From positions 1 to 57,520 of IMG/VR virus record IMGVR_UViG_3300025118_000016: a stretch of DNA of 57,520 bases; one strand, 5' to 3'. The stretch is from a virus. Under the pieces are notes generated by a model, which was not told the origin of the DNA, did no database searches, and saw only the letters and a list, made by a program, of their open reading frames with translations. The position numbers and the translations under genes were made by a program. Positions 1-9,015 of the stretch are shown here, in pieces (within the stretch, counting starts at the first letter, position 1; every line of letters starts with the position of its first letter).

Positions 1-209
1 GAACGGCGGTCAGGAGAAGGTACTGTAAGGCTGAAGCTCTTATAGGAAGCCTTATCGGCTGCTACGTTTGATACCTTGGCATAGCCAACGAGTTCAAAAG
101 CTTCAACTCCAGGGAGTCCGTAAACACCTTCATCATTAAAACCAGAAAGCTTATTAATCTGGTTACCTGGCTGGAGAATAGCTCCAGCGGAAGACTTGTA
201 AGTTGCCAT
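1..209 (-). CDS. Virion structural protein candidate (3' end cut by window edge)
   Basis: The reading frame opens at 209 with ATG behind a clear GGAGGT ribosome site and runs off the left edge; its C-terminus is outside the window. The first 69 residues start MATYKSSAGAILQPG and contain a small Gly/Ser/Ala-rich segment of the kind seen in head decoration or tail proteins. It follows the major capsid gene by 15 bp on the same strand, so it is probably co-expressed with the capsid. No family was recognised. Confidence 0.7.
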   Translation of the reverse strand, partial: MATYKSSAGAILQPGNQINKLSGFNDEGVYGLPGVEAFELVGYAKVSNVAADKASYKSFSLTVPSPDRR

Positions 210-224
210 TAGTTAAATACCTCC

Positions 225-1370
225 TTACTCAGTTACAGTGAAAGCTGTAGTGATGAAGTCCTTGTTCAAATTCGCAAAGCCAGCATAAAGCTGCCAAATA
301 AGAATTATGAAACGGCTGAAGTCATCATTATTGTTAATAAGGACTTGAGCGTTTGGACCACCAATACCTACACCGATTGCCTGAGGGCCAAAGAATAGAC
401 CTGCAGGAGTGGTTTTAGACGCGGCACCGTTACCATCACCAATATCGACTGTTATGGTTTTGGCTGGGAAGTTAGTGGATTCGAAGAATCTCACACCTTC
501 AAACACGAAGCCTGCGGGCATAACGGGCTCACCACCTACGAATTGTGCCTGACCGAATTGGCCACCACCGTAGATAGCTGCGTTAGGAGCCATGGCACCC
601 ATAAGAGGGTTAGGCTGCCCCATGCCAGGGTAACGTGCAACTTCACGGAAGCCTTGATCGGCACGCAGATCCTTCATCAATGAAGGGTCAGCAATACACC
701 GGTAATAGCCGTCTGTGAAGACTGGTGCGTGACGCTTTCTAAGACTCTTGACTACTTCTAAAAGGTCAGTTTTTACGTTGAACTTAAAGCGCTCAGAAGC
801 ATATTCTGTAGCGGTATAAGCGGTAAGAGTTGTTGAGTTTGTCTTAGCCTTATTATTTGGATAGTAGTATCCACCTTGTGAATCACTACTTTGACCACGT
901 GATTCAGTTTTGAATAGCTCGTCTAGGAAGACGCGATCGCGCCAACGGCGATAATCATCCAAAAGTGTCAACGAACCAATCGACTGGTGGAACATATTAA
1001 GGTTCCCAGTATCGAGCAGTAGACGCTGAGCGGTCATTAAGGTCTCACGAGCAATCTTAAATGTGCTTGGGAGATTTGTGTTATTAGGGTCAGCAGGACC
1101 TGTATACTCACGAAGAGATACAAGTACTTTGTCCTTAACAATAGACCTGCTGTTAGCTGTACCTATGGTTTGATCCTGGGTACGCTCACGGCTTGTCTTC
1201 GTGCCAGGGTTACCGAAGAAGCGGTAACGATCTAGCTGGACAGTTTGACCCGGTTGCTTAGTGAAATCGTGGACAACAACTGGCTCTGCAGCCATTTCCA
1301 CGATGTAAGCTGGATGAGGGCGGTATAACTCCGCACCCAACAGCTTCGGGAAATCGTTATCAATAAACAT
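225..1370 (-). CDS. Major capsid protein
   Basis: 381 aa, a normal size for a phage major capsid protein. The sequence has an early beta-strand section (FTKQPGQTVQLDRYRFFG), a central helical section with KIARETLMTAQRLLLDTG, and a late part with FDVIGDG-like turns and many aromatic residues. The helical segment resembles the N4-gp56/P22-like coat families, recalled rather than searched. Position supports the call: same strand and directly downstream of portal and small head genes, where a coat gene normally lies. A terminator-like hairpin at 1412-1431 separates it from the upstream genes, suggesting its own transcript for high expression. No strong SD is visible before the ATG at 1370. Confidence 0.72.
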   Translation of the reverse strand: MFIDNDFPKLLGAELYRPHPAYIVEMAAEPVVVHDFTKQPGQTVQLDRYRFFGNPGTKTSRERTQDQTIGTANSRSIVKDKVLVSLREYTGPADPNNTNLPSTFKIARETLMTAQRLLLDTGNLNMFHQSIGSLTLLDDYRRWRDRVFLDELFKTESRGQSSDSQGGYYYPNNKAKTNSTTLTAYTATEYASERFKFNVKTDLLEVVKSLRKRHAPVFTDGYYRCIADPSLMKDLRADQGFREVARYPGMGQPNPLMGAMAPNAAIYGGGQFGQAQFVGGEPVMPAGFVFEGVRFFESTNFPAKTITVDIGDGNGAASKTTPAGLFFGPQAIGVGIGGPNAQVLINNNDDFSRFIILIWQLYAGFANLNKDFITTAFTVTE

Positions 1371-1411
1371 TGGGTTTTTTCAGCGCTATGTAATTTGCTG
1401 ATATCTGAGAA

Positions 1412-1431
1412 CAAAATCCTCTAAAAGAGGA
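1412..1431 (-). terminator. Weak terminator-like hairpin upstream of the capsid gene
   Basis: A perfect 6-bp stem, TCCTCT/AGAGGA (1417-1422 and 1426-1431) with a 3-nt loop, is followed in the minus direction by a short T-run (TTTT). It lies between the 61-aa gene ending at 1518 and the capsid start at 1370. It could attenuate read-through or be a processing site; the T-run is short. Confidence 0.45.
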
Positions 1432-1517
1432 CTAATTCTCTATATCTGGAAAATAAATTCCATTAAAACAATTATAACAACAGTTTATCAATCAACTTAT
1501 ATAAGTTTAACGATCAA

Positions 1518-1703
1518 TTAGGCAGTATTATACGGAGAATAAGATGTTGAAGGTACAACTCCCATACGATGGAAAGGTGTTGTAAATCCGTCTTGAGGTT
1601 GCAATGTAGCTGGAGTAAGTCCCTGTTCTTGAGCAAGTAAAGCCATGACGGCTTTATAATCTAAAGACTTTTTAACTGCTTCGTTAGCTTTAAGTTCGTT
1701 CAT
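1518..1703 (-). CDS. Small head-region protein, 61 aa
   Basis: 61 aa; charged helical N-half (NELKANEAVKKSLDYKAVMALLAQEQ) and a Thr/Pro-rich tail. Its ATG overlaps the stop of the upstream 133-aa gene by 4 nt (ATGA), so the two are translationally coupled. Unknown family; the position next to capsid and portal suggests a virion or assembly role. Confidence 0.6.
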   Translation of the reverse strand: MNELKANEAVKKSLDYKAVMALLAQEQGLTPATLQPQDGFTTPFHRMGVVPSTSYSPYNTA

Positions 1704-2101
1704 TTTTTCTTAGCAGGAGGGAAGCCAACAGGTAGTGGTATTTGGGCACCCCTTGGCATAAATTTAGCCATTTGCACTTGATACTCTGCTAAAAACATAC
1801 GTTGATTAAAAATCGCATTAGCTAAAGTTTGAGCAGCAGTTAAACCCATTATAGGGAGCGGCGATCCAGGTAGATTTAACTTTAAATATGAAGAATCTAA
1901 ATCCGTAGGCATTGCAGCATCAGTAACATCTGGATTTCGTTTCGCAGCGTTATTATCTAGCAGTCCGAAACCAATCTGATTTTGAATATCTCCAGCACCA
2001 AAAGCTACTAAATTAGGAGATCCAATAGCTCCACCAGAAGTTCCTAAACCTTGAAGGAATGCATCTGCTTTTGCCGCTGGTTTACGCTTTTGTCTTGCCA
2101 T
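1700..2101 (-). CDS. Head-region protein, 133 aa, unknown
   Basis: 133 aa with a basic N-terminus (ARQKRKPAAKADAF), a central Gly/Asn-rich section and a basic C-terminus (GFPPAKKK). Coupled to the downstream 61-aa gene by a 4-nt overlap. An AT-rich element at 2134-2152 just upstream resembles the repeated element found at 35.3 and 35.8 kb. Unknown function; probably a minor virion or assembly protein. Confidence 0.62.
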   Translation of the reverse strand: MARQKRKPAAKADAFLQGLGTSGGAIGSPNLVAFGAGDIQNQIGFGLLDNNAAKRNPDVTDAAMPTDLDSSYLKLNLPGSPLPIMGLTAAQTLANAIFNQRMFLAEYQVQMAKFMPRGAQIPLPVGFPPAKKK

Positions 2102-2174
2102 TATAAGAAGTAACTTTTAAGCAGTGCTTACTATTTAATATTTTACTGTCAATAACTTCTGGAAACTCATAATC

Positions 2175-2213
2175 AAAAAAATGCCCTACCAAGCTTTTAC
2201 ACCAGGTAGAGCA
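2175..2213 (-). terminator. Rho-independent terminator after the portal-overlapping gene
   Basis: Read on the minus strand, TGCTCTACC (213-205 side) pairs with GGTAGGGCA over 9 bp, including one G-U pair, with a 14-nt loop and a run of seven T directly after. It lies about 16 bp beyond the stop of the 347-aa gene and closes the terminase-portal transcript. Confidence 0.87.
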
Positions 2214-2228
2214 ACTTTTAAAATTACT

Positions 2229-3272
2229 TTATTCCATTACTAGGAGCTTCTGACGGAAGATCTCAGGGCTCTGCTGTGCAGCATTCAGATAGCGCCATGC
2301 ATTCTGAGGATCTCTGTCGGCTGCACTTCCGAAGTTGTTCCAGAAGTCAGTTGGATTACCGCGTCTCTGAGGCTGTGGAGGAACAGGCATCTGAGGACGA
2401 CTTGGAGCAGTAACGTTAGGCTGTCCAGTAACGTTAGGCTGTCCAGTAACATTAGGCTGATTTGCAATTCTAGGAGCTCGAGCACCCTGAGGGGCAGCCG
2501 CTCTTGCCTGAGCTGTAGGAACAGGATAAGGGCCTTTAGGTCCAAAGAATGCACAAGTGTAGTCAGCGAGAATATCTGGATCAGTCAGCATACGCTCGTA
2601 AATTTTGTGCTCCTTAGAAAGCTCACCGAGAAGTCCAGCTGCTTCATTAAGCTTTGAATTGGTCGCTATAACAGCGTCTTCTAATTTACAAGAGTAGTCA
2701 TTAAGAATCGCAGAGGAATCTGGACCGAAACGATCAATGACATGAATACTCTCAGGACTAACGCCGTTTGCGAGCAGCTGTTCGGTTGTTATCTCCTGTT
2801 GCGAAGTTTGGGAAGAGCTGCTGTAGGATCCCTGGTTGCTGTTGATCCCAGGCGTATAGGTCTGAGCTGCCTGGTTGACGTATGGGGTCGTTTGCTGGGA
2901 ACTGTAGCTGGCCGGGTCTATTCCTTGTGTCTGAGGAGACTGTTGACCCTGGAACGGGAATTGGACTGGTGAACTCAGGAGGCCCACCACCTTGTTGAAC
3001 GCTTCCTTGTAAGGACTCTCTTGTTGTTGGGGTGCCTGGGACACCTGGGGATACGATGCTGTAGGGGTTGATTGATAACCCTGGACGCCCATCTGGGCTT
3101 GCATTTGGGGCGCCGGTGCCGCCATCGGCTGGGAGGCTGCCACCCATTGGGGAGATGTTCCCACTACCGGTGCTTGCGCTGCGGTTTGCGCTACCGGAGC
3201 CGCGTAGCTGATCGGCTGGGTCTGGGATATTTGGGGTGCCGATTGGGTCGGCGCTACGGTAGCGTCCTGCAT
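2229..3272 (-). CDS. Gln/Pro-rich protein overlapping the portal gene; scaffold-like candidate
   Basis: 347 aa. Residues 1-170 are Gln/Pro/Ala/Ser-rich and probably disordered, residues 170-245 are helical (TEQLLANGVSPESIHVIDRF onward), and 265-300 hold a short tandem repeat (GQPNVT three times). The C-terminus is helical and charged. The ATG at 3272 has a good SD (AAGGAAG, 5-nt spacer) inside the portal gene, so the start is credible. The first 515 bp overlap the portal C-terminus in another frame, in a stretch clearly richer in GC than its surroundings. Size, disorder and position between portal and capsid fit a scaffolding or head-assembly protein, but no family was recognised. Confidence 0.68.
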   Translation of the reverse strand: MQDATVAPTQSAPQISQTQPISYAAPVAQTAAQAPVVGTSPQWVAASQPMAAPAPQMQAQMGVQGYQSTPTASYPQVSQAPQQQESPYKEAFNKVVGLLSSPVQFPFQGQQSPQTQGIDPASYSSQQTTPYVNQAAQTYTPGINSNQGSYSSSSQTSQQEITTEQLLANGVSPESIHVIDRFGPDSSAILNDYSCKLEDAVIATNSKLNEAAGLLGELSKEHKIYERMLTDPDILADYTCAFFGPKGPYPVPTAQARAAAPQGARAPRIANQPNVTGQPNVTGQPNVTAPSRPQMPVPPQPQRRGNPTDFWNNFGSAADRDPQNAWRYLNAAQQSPEIFRQKLLVME

Positions 3273-5010
3273 AAGTTACTTCCTTCTGAAGGGATTCGAG
3301 GGTTCTATATAAAAATGGGGTGAGATCAAGTCTCGGATCCGCAGCCATCGGTAAGTTCGGTTGCTGTGGATGTGGCGTTCTCATTTCCATATTGACTAAG
3401 TCAATGAGACTTGAGAAAGCCCTTTGTACTTCTCCAACTATTCTGAACGGATAACCGGAGAGCATTCCCGCGATTTCTTCATCAGTTTTAGAAGGAAATA
3501 AGTACTTCAGTGCTTCTATACTATCAACACCCAATTCTTGTAGGTTTCTACAGAACATAGATTGGTTTAATTTATCTTGTGCAGTATCTTCATAAACTGG
3601 CCCCATCCATCTCCATGTAACAGTTCTATCACCATCAGGAGCCAGTCCTACTACACCTGGAGGTAACTCTTTAAGTTCAATCGCCTCATTAATTGCGACT
3701 TGTAATTTCTTTTCATAGCGAGCTTTCTGTTTTACATACTTTTCATATTCAACTTCATCGTCAGGATCCTCAGGAGGTATTGGATATTTTATTCCGGCGT
3801 TATAAGCTAAAGACTTACGGAAAATCTGTTCTTCCTGGAAAATCATTAACTCAAAACACTTAGAAATACCATATGTATAAAGCTGTAAACACTTCTTCTT
3901 AGCTGTAGCACTAACTCGACCGTAAGCAGATTTAATCTCTGTTGCAGTTACATTAGTAATACTCAAATCGTCAATACCACCTAAAGCAAGTCTTATCTCA
4001 CTTCTTAGCTGCTCTGAATAACGAGCCTGATCTGTACTTACTGCATTAGGAGTAATAAAACCAACACGATCTGTAGGTTCAAGATTCGCAATAACACGAG
4101 GAACACGATAACCACTACCTGGTTTTCCTATATAACCAGGCTGATTACGAGATGATGGATCTTGTTTAAAAGTAGAACTAGAAAGACTAAACTCAGATTG
4201 GAAACCAGATTGACTTGAAATGCTAGGACGTTGAACTGTATCATCTGAATTCTGCTCAATAATATCTTGTTTTGGTCGAGAAGAAAGTAAAGTTGGATTC
4301 CCAAAGAACGATAAATTTGCTCTAATATTTTTCACCATCTCATCATGAGCAAGTATCTGAGCAGATAACCACTCAAATTCACCAGCCCCGTCAGTACCAA
4401 ATGCATCCGGATTGTTAAAAACTTCTACACATGGAATAAACTCCATGGTGTTGTCATAAACTTCTTTGTCGTAAGTAGTGAAATCAGTATTCTCGTTATT
4501 AAATGATATCTCTTGCTCACTATGAAACTCTTCAATTTCTTGTGGAGTTATACGCAATCGCATATACCGCTTATCAGTATTTAACCCAACACCTTTAAAC
4601 CCTTTAGAAGACTTAACCTTATAAGGATAAATAATAACTACTTCTTCTAAATCACCCTCTGGAGTATAGTAAGTGCGATAAGCATCTTTATCAAACCAGT
4701 AGAGACGATAAGTTTTTTGTGTCGGACGAATATAAAAAAGACCTTTTCCATAAGATAAAAAACGATCCCATATCGAATCGAGTCTGGCATCTAATTTATT
4801 AAATTTTATGACTTGTTGAATAAAATCAAACCTTTGAGATCCAAAATTATCTTGTTCTGGATAAAACTCAACACCCTGACGTATCCCAAACATCTTCATC
4901 TGGGACAGATGAGCATTAATCAACATTGTGTCAGCTGACCCAGACCCATCGCGGTTGACTACCGCTTTAAGAAGTTCGTCAAGCTCAGACTTAGTAGTGC
5001 TATCGCTCAT
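2758..5010 (-). CDS. Portal protein
   Basis: 750 aa. The portal forms the dodecameric DNA gate at the head vertex and binds terminase. The N-terminal region (QRFDFIQQVIKFNKLDARLD, then FLSYGKGLFYIRPTQKTYRL) and the middle clip/stem-like helices look like large portals of marine podoviruses. A mid-protein motif IKSAYGRVSATAKKKC and a C-terminal Pro/Gly/Ser-rich tail follow. It lies between terminase and capsid on the same strand, the canonical place. The last ~170 residues are low complexity and overlap the next gene in another frame. The fold assignment rests on size, pattern and context, not on a search. Confidence 0.82.
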   Translation of the reverse strand: MSDSTTKSELDELLKAVVNRDGSGSADTMLINAHLSQMKMFGIRQGVEFYPEQDNFGSQRFDFIQQVIKFNKLDARLDSIWDRFLSYGKGLFYIRPTQKTYRLYWFDKDAYRTYYTPEGDLEEVVIIYPYKVKSSKGFKGVGLNTDKRYMRLRITPQEIEEFHSEQEISFNNENTDFTTYDKEVYDNTMEFIPCVEVFNNPDAFGTDGAGEFEWLSAQILAHDEMVKNIRANLSFFGNPTLLSSRPKQDIIEQNSDDTVQRPSISSQSGFQSEFSLSSSTFKQDPSSRNQPGYIGKPGSGYRVPRVIANLEPTDRVGFITPNAVSTDQARYSEQLRSEIRLALGGIDDLSITNVTATEIKSAYGRVSATAKKKCLQLYTYGISKCFELMIFQEEQIFRKSLAYNAGIKYPIPPEDPDDEVEYEKYVKQKARYEKKLQVAINEAIELKELPPGVVGLAPDGDRTVTWRWMGPVYEDTAQDKLNQSMFCRNLQELGVDSIEALKYLFPSKTDEEIAGMLSGYPFRIVGEVQRAFSSLIDLVNMEMRTPHPQQPNLPMAADPRLDLTPFLYRTLESLQKEVTYAGRYRSADPIGTPNIPDPADQLRGSGSANRSASTGSGNISPMGGSLPADGGTGAPNASPDGRPGLSINPYSIVSPGVPGTPTTRESLQGSVQQGGGPPEFTSPIPVPGSTVSSDTRNRPGQLQFPANDPIRQPGSSDLYAWDQQQPGILQQLFPNFATGDNNRTAARKRR

Positions 5011-5028
5011 GAGTATTCAGTAATTAAA

Positions 5029-5211
5029 CTATGCGTCAATGTTGTACCCAGCATGTAAACGTTTGAGTGTGATAACGTCATCCTCAACTTCAACATCGAA
5101 TCGTTCGCTTGGCTGAATAGCCATATCATGACAAATTTCATCGGGAAGTGGAATAACAACAGAACCATAAGCATCCTGTTCAATCTCTAGAGTGTAATAG
5201 CTGGTTGACAT
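5029..5211 (-). CDS. AbrB/SpoVT-like small protein, 60 aa
   Basis: 60 aa: YYTLEIEQDAYGSVVIPLPDEIC then FDVEVEDDVITLKRL. The alternating hydrophobic strands with a central IPLP turn resemble the swapped-hairpin AbrB/MazE fold, which binds DNA as a dimer. It sits between terminase large subunit and portal. It could be a DNA-binding regulator or a head-completion adaptor; the fold call is by pattern only. Confidence 0.55.
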   Translation of the reverse strand: MSTSYYTLEIEQDAYGSVVIPLPDEICHDMAIQPSERFDVEVEDDVITLKRLHAGYNIDA

Positions 5212-5239
5212 TAGAAGGTGATCTTTCCAGTTTAAATCG

Positions 5240-6763
5240 TCAATACTCTAACTCTAGTTTTCCTTTAGACATTAGTCCATTACATAGCCATACCAAAGCA
5301 TCTACACAATCATCATGAGAGCTGACTCCAAAATTAACTACCTCATCCTTTAACGCAGTGAATTTTCTATACTTATTAAAGATAATTCTCCTCTGTTCAA
5401 ACAGACCCATAATTCCCCTAAACCTTGCAACTTTGTCCCCGCGAAATCCTTTGACTGCATGCCAAATCATATTGTAAAGACCGTGTTCTCCTAAGCAAAT
5501 ACGTTTAAAATCAGCTTCTAATGAAGCTTGATAAGCAACGGCTTCCGACCAGATATGAACAGCGTTCCCTGTTGCAAAATAATTTTTATTATCATGATGA
5601 ATAATGCCCCACTCTTCCATCATTTCCATAAGACTCTCTAATTTCTCCAAGTTACCCATAATTCGCAATCTTTTACAATCAATAATATGAATCTTGTTTC
5701 CAACTCTTCCACCCATCACAAAGGCAGTAAAATCATTCTGTTCTCTGATACCTGCAGATAAATCAACCCCTACCCCCATAGCATCAAACTGAGTTGCTAT
5801 TTCTCCTTTAACAATTAAATCAGGTGAAAGAGACAATTCACTAGTTTGAACAATCTGATTCTGATACTGAAAACTAAAGGCAATTGGAGCTTGTCTTCTC
5901 CGATCACGAAGATAGTCCAAAGACCACATATCTGGCCAATAAGATATTTCCTCCCCTTGTTTATCAACTGTAATAGCAGATTGAATAATCTGCACCCAAT
6001 CATTTGCAGGAGTAAAAGTGCTGTTATGAATATCATCGTGGCGGAAGCGAGTTCCGAGACAAACTGCTCTACCGCCTTCAAACATCGTTGGAACAATGAC
6101 CGCATTCCAGTTATCCTCCATTGCTTGACGAATATCCCTATTCTTTATATCATCTGCACTTTTGATCGCATCATCAATAATACATAAATGAGATCGTTTT
6201 GAAGTAACAGCGCCTTTTAAACCCGCACAACAAACACTGAATTCTTCTTCACCTGTAGATCGAATTCCAGCAAATTTCCAATCAATACTCCAGTATTCAT
6301 TAGAATTAATGCCTTTAGCAATTTTTACTGTAGGAAAAATTTCTCTATAAATTTTACTCTCATCAATAATTCTCTTAATTGCGGCACTCTTTGGTCGTGC
6401 AACATCAACAGTATATGAAATATATAAAATCTTCAACGGCATCCTACGTAACGCATGAACACCAATTGACCAAGCTGTAAATAAACCAAGTACTGTTGAC
6501 TTTGCCGAACCACGTGGAGCCAAAATATCTATATTTGGACCAGCAATACCAATTAAACAGGAGCTACTTTCCCCTGTACATAAATATTTATGCCACTGTA
6601 TATGATGCTCAGCAGGAGGTTTATTACCAACCACATCACAAAAATATGCAAAGTCTTCACGAGCCCTCTCAATGTCAACAAGAGAGGTTTTTTTAACTAC
6701 TTGCTGTTTAGCAGCAGCCCGTGCAGTACGTCGATAGACGCTATAAATACTTGTGCCTGCCAT
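5240..6763 (-). CDS. terL: Terminase large subunit
   Basis: 507 aa; the packaging motor, an ATPase that pumps DNA through the portal and a nuclease that cuts concatemers. A Walker A-type loop APRGSAKST is at residues 82-90 and a Walker B with catalytic acid pair in HLCIIDDAIK near 192-201. The C-terminal RNase H-like nuclease begins near GVGVDLSAG, where the Asp is a metal ligand, with a later acidic site near SSHDDCVDAL. Length is typical. It sits directly downstream of the likely small subunit and upstream of portal. Confidence 0.93.
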   Translation of the reverse strand: MAGTSIYSVYRRTARAAAKQQVVKKTSLVDIERAREDFAYFCDVVGNKPPAEHHIQWHKYLCTGESSSCLIGIAGPNIDILAPRGSAKSTVLGLFTAWSIGVHALRRMPLKILYISYTVDVARPKSAAIKRIIDESKIYREIFPTVKIAKGINSNEYWSIDWKFAGIRSTGEEEFSVCCAGLKGAVTSKRSHLCIIDDAIKSADDIKNRDIRQAMEDNWNAVIVPTMFEGGRAVCLGTRFRHDDIHNSTFTPANDWVQIIQSAITVDKQGEEISYWPDMWSLDYLRDRRRQAPIAFSFQYQNQIVQTSELSLSPDLIVKGEIATQFDAMGVGVDLSAGIREQNDFTAFVMGGRVGNKIHIIDCKRLRIMGNLEKLESLMEMMEEWGIIHHDNKNYFATGNAVHIWSEAVAYQASLEADFKRICLGEHGLYNMIWHAVKGFRGDKVARFRGIMGLFEQRRIIFNKYRKFTALKDEVVNFGVSSHDDCVDALVWLCNGLMSKGKLELEY

Positions 6764-6787
6764 TGGCGTAGCATAGCGTGCTAACGC

Positions 6788-7273
6788 CTAAGATTCTTCT
6801 TGTAAAATTTTAGTCCAAACACCCATAGAAGCTTCAGATAATGGTCCTTCAATCGGATCATCCCTAAATATTGTTAACATCTCACGTAAAGCTCTATCTG
6901 CGCCAGCAAGAATCAACCCTTGTTTGTCAAGTAATACTTTCTCATCAGTCAACTGTTTAATTGTACCTCTTAATTCTTTCTGCAACATCGCAATCCTGGC
7001 AGTGCCCATATCTTGCTTCACCATACCCATTTGAATACCGTCTCTTAAGTTAGCAATATCTTGCTGCATTAGGTCAATTTCGGACTCTAAGACCTTTTGA
7101 AAATTACGTTTTTTAAATTTTTTCAACGCCCATTGATCACAATTCACAATGCTGCCAGTGAACCCGAGAAATCGAGCATACAAGTACATTTGAATCGGAC
7201 TACGAGCTTGCTTACAAAAAGCGAGAAAAGCCTCCCGATCTTTAACGGTAAGACTTTTAAGCCATTCAATCAT
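6788..7273 (-). CDS. Terminase small subunit candidate
   Basis: 161 aa, mainly helical. Residues 1-55 could be a DNA-binding helical domain (LTVKDREAFLAFCKQARSP); residues 65-140 form a coiled coil (ESEIDLMQQDIANLRDGIQ, then MLQKELRGTIKQLTDEKVLL), the usual oligomerisation part of TerS. It is 24 bp upstream of terL, and its ATG overlaps the stop of the upstream repeat-protein gene (ATGA). The assignment rests on position, size and architecture. Confidence 0.65.
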   Translation of the reverse strand: MIEWLKSLTVKDREAFLAFCKQARSPIQMYLYARFLGFTGSIVNCDQWALKKFKKRNFQKVLESEIDLMQQDIANLRDGIQMGMVKQDMGTARIAMLQKELRGTIKQLTDEKVLLDKQGLILAGADRALREMLTIFRDDPIEGPLSEASMGVWTKILQEES

Positions 7274-8946
7274 ACACGAGCAGCGGAACGTGCTTGACTG
7301 TAATCCCTATCCTCCTTATAGCGACGGAATTGTTCTCTTTGCTCATCTGTACGACGAGTTTCCTTTCCAGTTTCCCTAGTCAATGCTCTAGCTTCTTGTC
7401 CTCTAGTACCTTCTAAACCCCTTTCTCCCGCATATCTTTCAGCTTGAGTTTGACGAGCCTGCGTTCCAGTTGTTTCCGTTAATCCCCTTTCTCCCGCATA
7501 TCTTTCAGCTTGAGTTTGACGAGCCTGCGTTCCAGATTCGCCAACTACTGATCTTTCTCCTACATATCTCTCAGCCTGGGTTTGTCTCGTTTGCTCACCA
7601 GTTGTCTCAGTTAATCCCCTTTCTCCTGTATATCTCTCAGCTTGGGTTTGGCGAGTCTGTGCTCCAGTTTCCCCAACTACAGATCGTTCTCCTGCATACC
7701 TCTCGGCTTGAGTTTGACGAGTCTCTTCGCCACCAGTTCTTAATCCTTCTTTCTGAGTTAACCGTGTTTGTTCTCCAGTTGTCTCAGCTAATCCTCTTTC
7801 CCCTGCATATCTCTCTGCTTGAGTCTCTCGTGTTTGTGCTCCACCAACTCTTAATCCTTGCTCCTGAGTTAACCGTGTTTGCTCTCCAGTTGCTGCAGCT
7901 AATCCTCTTTCCCCTGCATATCTCTCTGCTTGAGTCTCTCGTGTTTGTGATCCGCCAAGTGTTAATCCTTCTGCTTGAGTTAATCGTGCTTGCTCTCCAG
8001 TTGCTGCAGTTAATCCCCTTTCTCCCATAAAGCGCTCAGCCTGAGTCACCCTACCTTCAGCAGCTTGAGTTTGCGCAGTTAATCGTGTTTGCTCACCAGT
8101 TGCTGCAGTTAAACCCCTTTCTCCCATAAAGCGCTCAGCTTGTGTCAGTCTCCCTTCAGCAGCTTGAGTTTGTGCAGTTAACCGGGTTTGTGCTCCAGTT
8201 GTCTCAGCTAGTCCCCTTTCTCCCAAAAACCTCTCAGCCTGAGTTTGCCTACCTTCCATCTGACGAACTGATTCAGATAAACGTTCCTGTTCACCAGTTG
8301 CACCAATATCTCCTCTCTGTCCCATAAAGCGCTCAGATTGAGTCTGCCTTTCCTGTGCAGCTTGAGCGGCAACAGTTGTCCGCTCTTCAGCAGCACGAGT
8401 TGCTTCAAATGTACGTTCCCCCAGGAACCTTTCAGCCTGAGTCTCCCGAGATTGATACCCTTCTTCAGCACGAGTTAGACGATCCTGTTGTCCAGTTGCA
8501 CCAATCGATGCCCTCTCTCCCATGAACCTTTCAGATTGCAGTTGCCTATCTTGTGCAGCTGCCTGCTCCTGAGTTAATCGTGTCTGTTGTCCAGTTGTCG
8601 CAGCAGTTGTTCGAGTTTGGAATCCTTCTTCCGCTAAAGTAGCTCGAGCTTCCGTTCCTTTTGTTCCTTCTAAATCCTGATCCGCTAGACTAACTGTTTG
8701 ATATTCATCTTTCCGATTAACACTTAACGCGTTTTCAAGATCTTTTTGCTGCTCTGTTGCAAATTGACTCATATCTTTATCGATATCAGCCGCAACCTGC
8801 ATGTTATATCGAGCTTGATCAGCCGCAAGCTGATTCATCGCAACTTGATTTGTTAACTCAGGAGATACGTTGTATCGAACACCACCAATTTCATATTCAT
8901 CATCACCCTCTCTTACAATCGTCGGTGCCCTTGGTTCGTCAGCCAT
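7270..8946 (-). CDS. Tandem-repeat virion protein, 558 aa (AERYxGER repeats)
   Basis: Residues 90-520 are built from about two dozen imperfect modules of the form TQAERYxGERGL followed by xxTGEQTRLTQ; all are Arg/Glu/Thr/Gln-rich with almost no hydrophobic core residues, suggesting a long extended or coiled helical rod. N-terminal residues 1-60 (IVREGDDEYEIGGVRYNVSP) and a basic C-terminus are non-repetitive. Repeat copies are closely related in DNA, implying recent expansion by recombination. It lies between internal virion-protein candidates and terS. It might be an internal rod, ejection or tape-like protein; family unknown. Confidence 0.72.
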   Translation of the reverse strand: MADEPRAPTIVREGDDEYEIGGVRYNVSPELTNQVAMNQLAADQARYNMQVAADIDKDMSQFATEQQKDLENALSVNRKDEYQTVSLADQDLEGTKGTEARATLAEEGFQTRTTAATTGQQTRLTQEQAAAQDRQLQSERFMGERASIGATGQQDRLTRAEEGYQSRETQAERFLGERTFEATRAAEERTTVAAQAAQERQTQSERFMGQRGDIGATGEQERLSESVRQMEGRQTQAERFLGERGLAETTGAQTRLTAQTQAAEGRLTQAERFMGERGLTAATGEQTRLTAQTQAAEGRVTQAERFMGERGLTAATGEQARLTQAEGLTLGGSQTRETQAERYAGERGLAAATGEQTRLTQEQGLRVGGAQTRETQAERYAGERGLAETTGEQTRLTQKEGLRTGGEETRQTQAERYAGERSVVGETGAQTRQTQAERYTGERGLTETTGEQTRQTQAERYVGERSVVGESGTQARQTQAERYAGERGLTETTGTQARQTQAERYAGERGLEGTRGQEARALTRETGKETRRTDEQREQFRRYKEDRDYSQARSAARV

Positions 8947-9015
8947 ATCCTTTAATTACCCTTTTCAAGCGAATATAGTATTAATTCTATCTGAGATAAT
9001 TCTGCTGGAAATAAA

